This document shows, in pieces, positions 13,661 to 26,600 of a stretch of 64,000 nt of DNA (the first letter of the stretch is position 1; every line of letters starts with the position of its first letter). The DNA lies in assembly GCA_023614405.1 (NCBI GenBank), contig CM042686.1, positions 467,512,740 through 467,576,739 on the forward strand, given 5' to 3'. The notes beneath the pieces were generated by a model, which saw nothing but the letters and a program-made list of their open reading frames with translations, was not told where the DNA came from and made no database searches. Made by a program: the position numbers and the translations under genes. This DNA comes from Avena insularis. Lineage: Eukaryota; Streptophyta; Magnoliopsida; Poales; Poaceae.

Positions 13661-16600
13661 CTAGGAACTAAAGAGATCTGGGAACTCTGTCCTAATGTAA
13701 TCTTCTCGCTCCCAAGTGGCTTCCTCTTTGGTATGGTTGCTCCATTGAATCTTGAGAAACTTGATACTCCTGGTTCTGGTGGTTCTGTAAGCTTCCTCCA
13801 AGATACGGATGGACACTTTGCGATATGTTAGGTCATTGTTGATCTCAATATCTCGGTGATCGATGTTCTTGAAAACTTCAGTCTTTTCTGGCACTTTCAG
13901 GCATTTGCGAAGTAACGAGATATGGAACACATTGTGGATGGCTGACATCTCCCCTGGTAGTTCCAGTTGATACGATACTTCTCCTCGACAGTTCAGAATC
14001 TTGAAGGGCCCGATATATCTGGGGGCTAACTTTCCTTTCAGACTAAAGCATTGCGTTCCCTTCAATGGCGAAACCTTGAGATATACAAAATCTCTGACTT
14101 TGAAAGTCAGGTCTCTCCTTCTCTTGTCAGCATAACTCTTCTGTCTGGATTGGGCGGTCTTGAGGTGCTCACGGACTTTGTGAACCTTCTCTTCGGCTTC
14201 TCGGAGAATGTCGGGTCCAAAGATCTGACTCTCTCCTACTTGCGACCAATTCAAAGAGGTACGACACTTTCTTCCGTATAGGAACTCAAATGGCGCCATT
14301 TGCAAACTAGCTTGATAACTGTTGTTATATGAGAATTCTGCGAAAGGCAGGTAGTCTTCCCATTTTGACCCGTATTCTAACACACAAGCTCTGAGCATAT
14401 CCTCTAGAATCTGGTTGACTCTCTCAGTCTGTCCATCAGTTTGCGGGTGATACACGGTACTGAAGTTCAATTTGGTGCCTAATCCTTCCTGGACTTTCTG
14501 CCAAAATCTCGAGGTAAACTGGGTTCCTCGATCTGATACTATGGTCTTGGGGGTTCCATGCAGACTAACGATCCTAGCAATATATAGTTCTGCTAGCTTC
14601 AAACTCTGGTAGGTAGTCTTGACAGGTATGAAGTGAGCTACCTTAGACAATCTATCAACTATGACCCAGATTGAGTCATTTCCCCTACTAGAAGTAGGAA
14701 AACCAGTGATAAAGTCCATTCCGACGGAATCCCATTTCCATTCTAGAATCTGCAAAGGTTGCAATAGTCCTGCGGGTCTCTGATGCTCTGCTTTAACTCT
14801 TTGACAAATGTCACACTTGGTGATGTAGCTTCCGATTTCTCTCTTCATCTTGTGCCACCAAAATTGCTCTTTCAAATCTTGATACATCTTTGTTCCTCCG
14901 GGGTGGATAAAATAAAGAGTATCATGAGCTTCCTGCATGATAACTTGCTTCAGCTCCGAATCTGCTGGCACACAGATACGTCCTTTGTACCACATAACTC
15001 CTTCTTCGTCTTCAGTGAATCCAGGTACCTTTCCTGTACCAATATGACGTTTGATTCCGTCGATACTTTCATTTCCTTCTGGGCTTCCTTGATTTGGCTG
15101 ATTAATATGGGTTGAAGTTCAATGCTAGCTAGGAATCCTTTGCTAACAAGCTCAGTTCTGAACTGCTCCAACTCCTCATACAAACTTGGCTGCTTCTCCT
15201 TGATCATGGTGTTTAGCCTACACGGCAATCTGCTAAGAGCATCCGCTATCACATTAGCTTTGCCGGGGTGATAGTGAATGTCAAGGTCATAATCCTTGAT
15301 TAACTCTATCCATCTCCTTTGCCTCATATTCAGCTCCTTCTAAGTGAAAATATACTTCAAGCTCTTGTGATCTGAGTAAATCTCATAGCGATTACCCATA
15401 AGATAATGACGCCATGTCTTCAATGCCAAAACTACGACTGCTAATTGAGGATCATGGGTCGGATAGTTCCGCTCATGCTTCTTCAGTTGTCGAGACAAAT
15501 AGGTGATGACTTTGCCTTCTTGCATCAGTACACATCCGAGACCAATCTTGGATGCATCACAATATACATCAAACGGCTTCTTGATATCTGTCATGATCAG
15601 TATTGGGGCTAATATCAATCTCTTCTTCAGCTCTTGGAAACTGGCTTCACATTTGTCAGTCCATTCAAACTTCTTGTCCTTCTTTAGCAATTGTGCCATG
15701 GGTCAGGCGATGCTCGAGAATCCTTCTACGAACTTGCGGTAATATCCCGCTAATCCGAGAAATGCACGGACTTGGGTTTGAGTGGTTGGGGCTTCCCATA
15801 CTTCGACATTTTTGATCTTGGCGGGATCAACAGAGATTCCTCCGGCAGACACAATATGTCCTAGGAATCCTACTTCCTTCAGCCAAAACTCACACTTGCT
15901 GAACTTGGCATATAACCGATGCTCTCTCAGGGTTTCTAGGATGATTCTCAGATGTTACTCATGCTCTTCTTCGGACTTGGAGTAGATAACGATATCGTCG
16001 ATAAACACAACGACAAACTTATCTAGGAAATTCATAAAGATCTTATTCATGAGATTCATGAAATAAGCAGGGGCATTGGTTAATCCAAAAGACATAACCG
16101 CATACTCGTATATACCATATCGAGTAGTAAAGGCGGTCTTCGGAATATCCGTTGCATGAATCTTAAGTTGGTGATAACCAGTCCTAAGATCTATCTTTGA
16201 GAATACCTGGGCTCCAGTCAATTGATCAAATAGATCCTCTATCTTTGGCAAAGGGTACTTGTTTTTGATGGTGACGTCATTCAACTTCCTGTAATCTATG
16301 CACAGACGATTGCCTCCATCTTTCTTGTCGATGAATAACACTGGTGATCTCCATGGCGATGCGCTTGGTTGAATCAGGCCTGTTGCCAACATAGCATCCA
16401 ACTGCTTCTTCAACTCTACTAACTCTGAGGGGTTCATGCTATAGGGTCTCTGGGCTATGGGTCCGGTTCCGGGGATTAGTTCAATAATGAACTCAATATC
16501 CCTATCTGGGGGCATACCTGGCAATTCATCTGGGAATACGTCGGGGTATTCACAGACAACTCGGACTTGGTCAATGGTGGGTAGGGCTAGACTCTTATTG

Positions 16601-17040
16601 CACTTGAATTGACGGGGTAAGGTTTCACATATATGCTCTACTGTGACTCCAGAGCTACTGGTCATGGTGATGGCTTTCTTAGCACAGTCTATCAATCCTT
16701 TATGCCTTGACATCCAGTCCATACCTAGTACTACTTCCAATCCTTTGGTTCCAAGTACTATTAGGTTGGCATAAAAATCTATCCCATGTATTCTGATAGG
16801 CACAACTTTGCAAATTTTTCTAGCTTTTGTAGTTGAACCGGGGATTTGAACTATCATGACATGCTTCAAGTTGGTTGGGTGAATCTTACTAGTGCATGCA
16901 AATTCTTCGGTGACAAATGAATGTGATGCTCCCGAATCAAACAATACCCTTGCTAAAACTGAGTTGATAGAAAACATACCCAGCACTACGTCTGGCGCTT
17001 CTTGGGCTTCTTCGATGTTCATGTGGAAGAGATGGCCGTT
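13661..17040 (-). pseudogene. Element G pol: protease, reverse transcriptase, RNase H, integrase, chromodomain-like tail
   Basis: Read from 17040 down. Protease motif DSGAS is near 16930. Reverse transcriptase follows, with its FIDD catalytic box at 15994-16005. RNase H ([10 protein letters not shown] near 15560) and then integrase come next. The integrase has an HHCC zinc finger near 14800-14900, catalytic Asp residues in GMDFITG and SDRGTQF, and Glu in QTERVNQ. The last part (about 13661-13850) has the EATWE signature of Tekay chromodomain tails. Breaks are TAA near 15956 (CAA in F), TGA near 15703 (CGA before change), TAG near 15329 (CAG in F) and a one-base deletion near 15080. The final 444 codons are uninterrupted. 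Gag and pol share one frame here, so the family appears to make a single Gag-Pol protein. Confidence 0.9.
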
Positions 17041-17591
17041 GCGGTTGTGAGGGTTCCCTGGGGCAAATCTTCTCCCTGGTTGAACACGACACTATTGTTG
17101 AGCTAGGGCATTCACATTGGCAGTGGCTGCAATCTTCTTGGGACACTCATTGGAATAGTGGCCCTTAACTCCACACTCGAAACAAGTTATCTGAGACTTG
17201 TCTTTTGCTGCGACGAGCACAGCATTGCTGCCAGTTCTGGGTGCAGTGTTGGTGTTGTTGTTGTTGTTGTTGTTGCTCTTGGGAGGGGCACGGTTGAAAT
17301 TGTTGGTGTTGCCGAAGTGGTTGTTGTTTCCTCCGGACTTCACATTGCCTCCACTATGGTTGGGGTAGCTTGGGCGAGACATTGGGGGTCAATTGTTCCT
17401 TGGTGCATATCCTGGTGAGGGGTTGGGACGGTACTTCTGCTGACTACTGGATCCAGTTTGCTGCATCATACGATGTTTGCGGTTGTCGTTTGCCTGGTTA
17501 ATCTTCCCTTCCATCTGAATGGCAGAGTCGACTAGCTCTTCGAGATCTTCGAAGCGGATGCTGACGAGGACAGTCTGCATCTCATCATGCA
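17041..17591 (-). pseudogene. Element G gag, 3' part with zinc knuckle
   Basis: Continues the gag interrupted by D at codons encoding GLHDEMQ. It covers the C-terminal capsid region and a basic Asn/Pro-rich stretch. It ends with a CCHC knuckle (CFECGVKGHYSNEC, about 17145-17190) that packages element RNA. A TGA at about 17391 replaces CGA of F, and a TAG near 17092 follows the knuckle. A short GTT/GTTGTT run (17250-17275) encodes Asn repeats. Confidence 0.88.
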
Positions 17592-20500
17592 TGTAACACC
17601 CTCAAATCGTCCCTATGCAAGTTTTAGCCCTTTCCGCCAAACTCGCATAGAAACGATTCAAGGACGCCCACCAAACACTTTCGTGCGGGTGGAAAACGAA
17701 GTAATACCATTACACAACAGTCCTCGATGGGACCCACAGAACAGATATATACAACAACGACTCCATGAGTCAAGAATACAGATATACAATACAAAGATCC
17801 AAATCACCTTGAAAACAATAGAGCGTCCGACTACGGACAAGATGCAAATGGGGCTAAGAGCCCTGAAGAATAATCAATGGCATCCATAACCCTGCCCAGG
17901 CCAAGCCAGAAGGGTAACCCTGCTAACGACGTCGATCTCAAACCTGCTAAACAAAAGGGGTGCCGACAAAGGGCAAAGGAAAAAGAGGAGCGTCAGTACT
18001 GAGGCCAGTACATGGCGAGGCTAGAATTCAGCGGCTCTCGCCTACATAGGTATGGTGGACTGAAGCGGCAGCGCAACAACACTAAACAACCTATAGAGAC
18101 TCGGTACAACTGTCGGCTATTAGAGAGAGTTAAGAAAGACCTATTCGGAACCACCTGATACTAACACCAATCATACCCATCCTGGTATTCCCCCTCGAGA
18201 CCAAACGAGGAAGTCAAACCGAGGAACTCACACAGTTGGCAATTTTATTCATTCCATTATAGTTGCAGCTCTTACTAATCAAATATAGATAGCATGAGTC
18301 ATCCTGATAGCATAAGTAGTGCGCAGTTTTAATCACCATTCCGTTGTAGTTGGAACATTTACTAGTCAGATATAATTGTCCCGAGGAATCCCAAAACCCA
18401 GCAGTTGTTGGCACTTTTATCACATTCCATTGGAGTTGCAATACTTACTAGGCAGGTATAGTATGACAAAAATCAACCCAGATCCACCAGCTGTTGGCAC
18501 TTTTAATATCCATTCCGTTATACTTGAGCTGATTACTAGTCACATATTAAGTCAAATTTATAGCACTACTTTAGTTATGCTTGTCTATGATCGAGATACT
18601 GTGCTCCAAGTCGTCCATAACCGCAAACACGGCTTTCAGAAAAATTTACCCTGCAGGGGTGCGCAAATAGCAACACACACACGATCAACCTCGGAAAAAC
18701 CAACTCAAAACCCAACGAGGCTTTCACGACAAAGCAATCACAGGATTCATAAAATATTTCAGGGGGCCACCCCACTAAGCTACCCGCAACGAAGTTGGCC
18801 GGCTCCGGAATGGACCCAGGGTTTGTGTCAATGGCTGTAAACGACTGGGAACCCGAAAGTGTGACTGGGCTTGTCGATACCGCAAAAACATTCCACGATC
18901 CAAAACAGTACAGGTGCTCCACGCACAATCTTAAATATAGCAGTAAAGCATGGCATAAGTACAGGATAGTAATAAAGCCCCAAACTAGTTTATGGCCCCA
19001 AGAAATAAGAATGAATCAAGCTCTGGCTAAGGGGATTCATGGTCCCATATGCGGATAGTGCGATAGTCAAGGAACAGGTATCAAGTACTCGGGGTCCTAC
19101 GGGACACAAGTGAGCGTGGAAGAACCAAATAACATCTATTGCCCACCGATGCCTCTGCATTAGTTATATCTAGCAATTTAATAGTTGTATTTAAAGTCAT
19201 GATCATCTCCACCATAAACATCTGCCAGCATTCCAACAACTGTGGTACTCGACAACACGAAATCGCACCTGAGCAAGCAACTACGACTCGCAAGGCCATC
19301 TATCTACCAAACAACAGGTATTAGGAGGTGTCCATGGCAATATAGAGGCTGCACGGGAGATAACTGGTGCACGGAAACTAAAGCATCACGACACGGATAG
19401 CAATAGATCAACAGGGGGAAATAAAGACTATATATGCAAAATAGGTAGAAAGGGGGAGAGATGCTCGCCTGGGAAAACACTGCCGACGGATCATATCCGG
19501 AGAACTTGTCGACACTCGCATCAACTCATCGTCCTAATCCGCGAAGAAGAAAACACTAGAAGAAACACCAGATGCACTATTTAATACTACGGTAGAAGAT
19601 CCGGCATGATTATGATATGATGCATGGCATGGCACAGATGCGATGCGACTAGGCAATATTAAGCGGAACCGGGGTCCCGACAATTAATTAAACGGTTCGA
19701 GTTGTTTAACCCCGCAAATTAAATGTTGTATTAACAAGACAAAACATGGCATCGGTTCGCTACATCAATTTAAATGGAGTGCAGAATAAGACAAAGATAT
19801 CCCGCATAAACACTCCATATTTAATTATGAGGTGAATCGGCATAATGCCCCCAAACCACAGATAGATATGCATGCATGAACAATTTAATATGCAACTAGT
19901 TTTGTATATAGCATTTATAAAATAGGGGCTCGGGAAAAGGTTCACCCATCGGGTTCAGAAGATCTTGGTTCCAGGGGTTCGTGGTTCAGACTTAGGGTTG
20001 GACGGAATGGCGAGGTTTGGACTCGCGATGGAGAACTTGTCGTGTCATGACGGAGAACTTGGGTTCCAAGCGGTCGATCTTGCCATCGATGGCAAACTTG
20101 AATGGATCGGGTACCGGTGGTCTTCAGGTCCGAGAAGAAGATCTTGTCGCATCCGTGGTCTTCGGGTTTCAGGAAGGAGGCCTTGCGGTTTCCAATGGAG
20201 ATCTTGGCGCTCCGGGCCGAAAATCCTCGGCTTCGGTCCCATGTCAACGGTCTTGGTGTCCGGGGATTCTCTAGGTCCGTGGTCTTCTGGTGGCTCGCCT
20301 TGACGTTTTGTGTAGGTGATCTTCGAATACGGTCTTGATGATCCGGGATGTAGATCTTGGGGTCCAGGGGTGGCTGATCTTGTTGGTGGTTCCTCGAGTA
20401 GCACAAGGTTGGAATTATCGTTTCATCTGCAGTTGGGGTGCACGAGCAGCAACACTTCTATAGACGATTGTCCTGAGGTACTGCAGGGAATCAAACGCAA

Positions 20501-21813
20501 AAGATCGCACACCCACGAGAATGACGACATGCATGCACCCTAACAGTTTCCAGCAACGGCGGTCGGGGTCATGCTTGTTGGGTGGAGCGGCAGGGAACAG
20601 AGGGGCGGCTACAACGCTTGAGAGGTGGTGAGGCCTGCCTGCCCCGAGTAGGAGGGTCGCGGGTATGGGCGACATGGACCCAGGCGGCGTCGAGAATGCA
20701 CGGAGGTGTCGGTGCTCGCAAGGAGGGGCGACAACACTTGAACAGAGGGGCGGCGGTCGATGAGGAGGGCACCCGCGAGGACGCGGATTACAGACGGAGG
20801 CGAGGCCCAGGTAAGGAGGCGGCGGCGACCATGGGTGAGATCGGGCGGCCGCAGGCACCATGGACGGAAGGGACGGGCGCTGACAGGGCGGTGGTCAACG
20901 AGGATGAGAGAGACGGGTCGGTGCACATTCGAGCGGCGACGAGCGCACTTCTCTGCAGGGGTGGCTCCGAGGGGAGGAGCTCGAGCTCCGACGAGGGTGA
21001 CGCGGGTCCATGGCCGAGGTGGGGCCATGAGGCCACGCATGCGGCGGTGCTCGGGGCGTCAGGTGGCGTAGGGGAGCGCGAGATGGGGGGCGATGAGGAT
21101 GGAGGCCGACGACGGCGGCGGTTGGTGGGATCGAAGGGCGACGGACGGTGGTTGGTGGGGAGGGGAGAGAGGCGGGGGTGGGAGAGGTCGGTGTAGGAGG
21201 GAGCGACTGGTGGGGAAGGTGGACCTGGGGAGGGGCAGGTGGCGACAGGAGGGAATCCTGAGGCGGGTGCCGCGCGGAGCAGGAGACGTGGGGGAGCAGG
21301 CCAGGCGGGGGTTGGGCGTGGGGTGGAGTGTCGGTCGGCCAGGGTGGTTCGGTCTAGCAGGCTGCATCAACATGTGTGGCGACAGCAGGCCCTGTGCGGC
21401 AGAGTGTGTGTGGGAGTTGGTGAGGGTGGATAGGGTGGGGGGTAGGTAGGGCTAGGGTTTGGGATTTAGCTTAGGTTTTAGTTTAGGGCTTGGAGGTGGC
21501 TGGCCGGGCTTTCGGGCCTAGCGGCCTGCCTCCTAAAAATATTATAAATATTTTATTTATTTAAAACGAGGCTTTGGCAATCCGTTTTTAGACAAACCAA
21601 AATATTCCGGAGGCCCGGGGTTTTAACTTGAATAAAGACGGGAATATTTAGAAAACAAAACTAGGCGTTTCGAAAATAGTTTAGACAAAAGCCATGCATG
21701 ATGATGATGATGCCCAAATGCAATGAGTCATGATGACATGAGCATGCGGTCATGATGATGCAAGGCACAAAAACACAGCGATTTTCTAGTAGTGGTTTAA
21801 GCGGGATGCCACA
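17592..21813 (-). mobile_element. Element D: solo LTR, 4.2 kb, inserted in G gag
   Basis: Begins TGTAACACCCTC at 17592 and ends GGGATGCCACA at 21813. The 5-base target duplication ATGCA is perfect (17587-17591 and 21814-21818), and removing D restores the G gag junction exactly as in F at 56760. There is no primer site, gag or pol inside, so it is a solo LTR left by recombination between the two LTRs of a former full element. Orientation is inferred as minus from the order of landmarks shared with G's LTRs (CCTGCAGGGGTG near 18650 matches CTCTGCAGAGGTGG of the minus-strand G LTR). Parts are close to E. About 19960-21490 is GC-rich and contains degenerate short repeats; AT-rich DNA lies on both sides. 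Confidence 0.92.
19960..20410. repeat. Degenerate short repeats in D
   Basis: The words GATCTTG, GGTCTTC and GAACTTG recur about every 20-40 bases through this stretch, in one orientation, separated by related GC-rich words such as GGTCCGTGG and GGTTCC. Units are too diverged for me to fix a period. The corresponding part of E lacks an obvious match, so it may be specific to the D subfamily. Confidence 0.5.
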
Positions 21814-21818
21814 ATGCA

Positions 21819-22419
21819 GTCCGTTCAAGAATCTCTCCTTCTTCTTGGCCTCCGTGTTGATCTCATCAGGTGCATATCTGGCAAGGGACAGGAATTGGTC
21901 ACGGTACTCTACCACAGTCATTCTACCTTGCGTCAACTCTCTGAATTCATTCCTTATTCTGGTGACTAGGCCCTGCGGCACGTGGGTGCGGCTGAACTTG
22001 ATTTTGAAGGCTTCCCATATCAACACTTGATCATGGTTCATCAGGCGGATGCTGTTCCACCATGCTCTTGCATCTCCTGCCAAGTAGTGGGTGGCAAAGA
22101 GAACTTTCTCGTTGTCATCAACTCTGGCTACTTCTAAATTGTTCTCCATTGTCTGCAACCAGTCATCTGCATCTAATGGGTTCTCTTAAGTGCTAAAGAT
22201 TGGGGGATTGGTATTCTAGAAGTTCTTCAGCTTGGATCCTTGATGATCCTGATTTCCATGCCCTTGGTTGTTGAGAGCCATCTGGGAGATCTGTTGCAGT
22301 GTTGCTAGATTAGCTTGGCACTCTGCCCTGCTTGCTTCTCTGTCTGCGATGAGATTCTGCAAGATCTGCAACATTGGGTCTTGCAACGAGCTGCTCCCTC
22401 CTTGGTTTCCACGAGTCAT
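21819..22419 (-). pseudogene. Element G gag, 5' part
   Basis: Starts with ATG at 22419, immediately after a CTTCAG acceptor-like site on the minus strand, as in F at 56158. It covers the Gag N-terminus and the retrotransposon Gag domain (WWNSIR near 22050, and the FSRTHVPQGL and RYAPDEI stretches). A TAG near 22217 replaces CAG of F. The frame is split at 21818 by solo LTR D and continues at 17591. Confidence 0.88.
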
Positions 22420-22664
22420 CTGAAGATTGAGGTAGATAAAGGGGTAAGAGGGAAAGTTCTAAGGTTCATGGTTTTGGTTTCAAAGCTAAAACTTTGAGTT
22501 TGACTCAGATTTTGCAATTAACTCCATTTCATTCATTCAAACAAGCACACGATACAAACACACACACACCACAACAAGGGAAACAGATGGTTTTAAGAAC
22601 CATTCTGCAAGCTACGATACAGTGGGACCGATACATCTCATGCTACGACAATGCTCTAGTGCAT

Positions 22665-23435
22665 CTACTCATCGTCGATGAAGTCAGAGTCCTCATCGTC
22701 AGTGTAGAAGTCCACGGCATCCTCCTCCAGAAAGTCATCATCATTGCTGAGGTAAGAATCCATATCTCCCTAGATGTCTTCACCCTCCTCTTCGGCCTCC
22801 TTTGCTGCAAGCTGAGCTTCCTGCTCCTTGACGGTCTTCTCGAGGTCGGCCACCTTCTTGTGAAGACGGGCGATGGTGCGATCCTTCTTCTCACGCTAGA
22901 GGCGAAGAGACTGACGATCCTTGACAAGCAGTGAGAAAGTCTAGGCCTTCTGGGCGGCAATGGCACGGTTGTGGTTGGCGAACTCCCTAGCATTGTCCAA
23001 TTCCTTCTGGTGATCGTATAGCAGGAAGTCAAGGTTCTCCACTTGACGCTTTAGCTCTGGGTGGCTTGGCATCTCCATCGGCATTCCCATGAAGTCACGC
23101 CTTGCATAGTGAGCAAAACAGGTTCCTTGGATTTGGTTGACACTGAGGGAACATAGACGTGTGAGAGCTTCATGCATTGCCCTGGCTAATCCATCTAGCT
23201 AGTTGTTCTCTCTCACGGAGAACTGGATTCTCCCGGACGTTGGTGCTTCTATGCTTCCTCAAAGATCAGCGGTGACTAGTTACTATAAATCTCCTCCTGG
23301 GGGTCTTGGAAGTTGAGCTCCAAGAAACTCCGGATGCGGGTGTCCCAATAACTCAGACAGTGAATCTAGATCCCTCTCGAAGATCAGTTGGCCTCCATTT
23401 CCCAATAGGTAGAACTTGCTGAACTGAGTCTCCAT
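22665..23435 (-). pseudogene. Element G orf0: extra gene upstream of gag
   Basis: ATG at 23435 and stop at 22665-22667 give 257 codons in one frame, the length of F's orf0, so there is no net frameshift. At least six in-frame stops lie inside. Most of them match CAG, TGG or CGG of F changed by C-to-T or G-to-A; one near 22940 replaces AAG. The product has a globular N-terminal half, a helical Lys/Glu/Arg-rich stretch likely to form a coiled coil, and an Asp/Glu-rich tail. It resembles no Gag, protease, polymerase or envelope that I recognise. Confidence 0.7.
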
Positions 23436-23582
23436 CTACAACAATTAAGGATGAGGAAGTTAGTGAAGTGATCAAGTATGTCAAATTTTATGTAGTAATG
23501 TAAGAATTGGAGGAACATGAATTTTTGAGAAAGAATGAATTCCCAAGGAAAAGAGAGGAAATAGTTTTTCATAAATACTCAC
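23436..23582 (-). other. Putative leader intron of G
   Basis: On the minus strand GTGAGT begins at 23582, about 55 bases after the primer site, and a pyrimidine-rich stretch ends AG directly against the orf0 ATG at 23435. F has the same arrangement at 54992-55139, almost equal in length (147 versus 148 bases). Confidence 0.5.
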
Positions 23583-23641
23583 TTTGGATTTGAAATTAAG
23601 TTTTTGTTTGGACATCCATTCTAACTAGGGTCTCCTATGGT

Positions 23642-23660
23642 CAGGATGGATCTGATACCA
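23642..23660 (-). other. Element G primer binding site (tRNA-Met)
   Basis: On the minus strand TGGTATCAGATCC lies a few bases after the LTR end at 23664. It matches the initiator tRNA-Met site with one change (AGAGCC to AGATCC). Confidence 0.8.
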
Positions 23661-23663
23661 ACT

Positions 23664-26600
23664 TGTTAACACCCGGATTTTTAATCCTAGATGCCTATTA
23701 TATCATACATCGCAATCCCAGGATTACCATTTTTGCGAGACATAACAGATTGGATATCATAGTCCATCATCCATTACAAACCATAAATAAGGTCTTACAC
23801 AAATAAGGATCTCATGATCCACTCTTAATACAACAAGCAGCGGAATAAATAATAAGCATAGCGGTGGGGTCCATCTTCAGGGGCACAAGCAATGCTGACG
23901 AAGGCAGATAGTCCTAGTTATCATAGCCGTCCTGCTGACCATCATCTTGGTAGTCTCCTTCATAGTCTGGCCATGAGAATAGCCAGGGACAAAAGCCATG
24001 AGTACTCTTTAAGTACTCGCAAACTACCACTAACAAGTAAGATAGTTCTAGTGTAAAGTGCTAACTCTAAGTTTAACTATAAAGTTAAGTTTGAAACCTA
24101 AGCCGAGTTCAGAAACAAAGAAAGATAAAATAAAGTTCTAGAAATACTTAAGTGGGGAAGCTAGTATTATAGTCACAACCCTGTTGTGGTCAAGTCAAGC
24201 TTCATCATTCATTTCATAAGTCATTTTGAAAACATCTGACAACAAAACAGTATGGCCACTCCAACTGTCCATAACCGGACATGGCTATTCGAATAGTTTG
24301 ACACTCTGCAGAGGTGGTACACTTTGACCACAAGATTCGATACATCTGTCAGGGATAACCCTAAATCGTCATACTGTGTATGCAGATAATCAAAGATAAC
24401 CTTTCCTTTACACACCCTAGTATAAGCACCTCTCCTATGAGCATGGCCTCCCAACCATGACCATCTATCATCTTGGGCACTGCATAGGTGGACAACATTG
24501 AGAGGTAGCCTCAGCTCAAACCTCTCCCGCGAGGGAACTAATACAAATGCATATAAACTTCCGGCTAAGCCTTACCCAATTCAGGTATTGTGGTTGTACG
24601 GTAATTTTGGAATGGTATCGCATCCGAATCCAACCATCAGTTTTTGTAAAAGGGCTAAGGCTCATTCCTCAACATTTTCATCGTCATAAACCATTTTTGT
24701 TTCTCAACACATGTCAAAACATCTCAATAGAATGACTCATCATTCCAAGATTTTCACAATTCATTTTCCCCAAGTGTTCCCATCTAAAGTGACTCAAGTT
24801 TTTATCTACTCTAAACTACTAAGTTAAGAGTGTTCACTAAGGTGGAAAGATGGGATCAGTCTCATGCCATAGAATGACATATAAAGTTATCTACATAGGT
24901 CAAGTTTTATACTCTTTATGCTACCTTCAAAACAAGTAAAGGACTTTGGTAAAGTAGAGAAGTAAAACTTGGAAATAAAACTTGGGGTAGCTACTAGTCA
25001 AAGTGGTAGAACCAAAGCATGCCTAAAGCATCTTTGCTCAAACCATCTAGCTTAATTCTAGCTTTCTAAGCATTATACTTGCAAGTGTTAGCTTGCATTG
25101 TTAATGGTGGCTTGCCTTGGTTGGTGCAGTGGTTGATGTTTTCTTCCTCCTCTTGATAGCACTCCTCCTCCTCCTCGAAAGCTTGGTCAGTACTATTGTC
25201 TATAAATACATATGGAGTATACAATCACCAGACAATACTTAACTAGTCTACTTAGCACTGTAAGGCACACATTGGATGATCTATTATCATCGCAAGCATC
25301 ACAAGGTTTTATTAACTAGTTTCATTCTTTTTATTTAAGAAAAGTAATTTATACTCATTGAAAATAACTAAGATTTAATATTCACCACTTAAAATATGGG
25401 ATCATGTGGACACATGTCATCACCACATATTCTAACATGTGGGAATGTGATTTAAGGGTTGGTTCATATTTACTTTGGTTTAAGTTTATTATTTAATGAT
25501 TTAAAGTGACTAGAAATGCCTATATAGCATTTTTTTGGTACTAGTCCAAAGTCACTACATGTAAACCTTAATATTATTACATATTCAGATAGGTATGGTT
25601 AAATGTGATTTTTGAGAGTTGGAATCAACTCAAAAGCTATTTTGGTTGATTTTATAAAAATGATTGGGTGTGCAAAAGCTTCTGTCTTGTTATTTTTACT
25701 AGGAGATTGATCTAACTCTAAATTAACTAAATCCAACGGTCTTGGATAGATCTTTTCAGTAGCTTTCTAACGCAATTTGAATCACTCCCTTTGGATTTGT
25801 AAATCTCTCTGAAATGATTTTCAAACTAGGGACACAACTAAGTTCAAACCTAATTAGAAAAACCTAAATTTGAATTGCTGGGCTAGCGCGGGAATGGAAA
25901 TGGGCCGGCCCAGTGGTACTCCGCGGCGCAGAGAATGGCTGACAAGGGGGTTCCACATGTCAGCGGCTCTTTAAACACGAAGCGATATGGGGCAACTTGG
26001 ACCGTGCGATTAAAAGTGAGATCTACGACTGAGGAGTGTCGTCTCCAGCGAGGACTCACCCTAGCGGCTCGGTGGGGGTGCATAGAGGGCATACCAGGGC
26101 TCCAGCTACTACGGTGAGGCGGGTAAACGAACTGGTGGACGACGGCGAGCTCAGGCGAGGTCGCGGCAGCTCCTGGGGTGGACGAAATCGATGACGCCTT
26201 CTCCTCCTCTACAGCGGGCTCCTGCGGCTAAATTCTGGCGAACAATGGCTCGAGTGGCTCCGGCGAGAGGTGGGGAAGGATCAGTGAGGAGAGGGGAGTG
26301 GAATGGTGTGACTCATTGGTGCTGGGGAGGGCTCCTTTTATAGGGCGAAGAGGGGACCGAGTGGTACGACGGCGACTAAATGCTTGGCCTTCATGACTCT
26401 GACTAGAGGCATGGGCGGCGTAGGCGGACGATGGCCTGCCTCCTAGCGATGCTCTACGGCGTTAATGCGTGGCTAGGGGCGGTGGCGTTTGGTCGGGAGC
26501 ATCCCGCGCTCTGGGAGACAGAGGCGGTGCTCGACGCGGCGCACGACGACTGTGGGTCGCACGGCGGCGCACAGCCATGTCTGGCGGGGTGCTGGGGTCG

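Noticed and set aside
18376..18840. 154-codon frame in D
   Set aside because: The closely similar segment in E (about 3560-3860) does not keep the frame open. It is LTR sequence with chance openness.
20582..21196. 204-codon open frame in solo LTR D (and overlapping GC-rich frames on both strands)
   Set aside because: All frames are long here because the DNA is GC-rich and stop-poor. Products are Gly/Arg- or Pro/Arg-rich with no domain, and the region is LTR.
17592..21813. D as a foldback or DNA transposon
   Set aside because: Ends are TG...CA with a 5-base duplication and there are no long inverted ends. Similarity to E and layout shared with Tekay LTRs fit a solo LTR.
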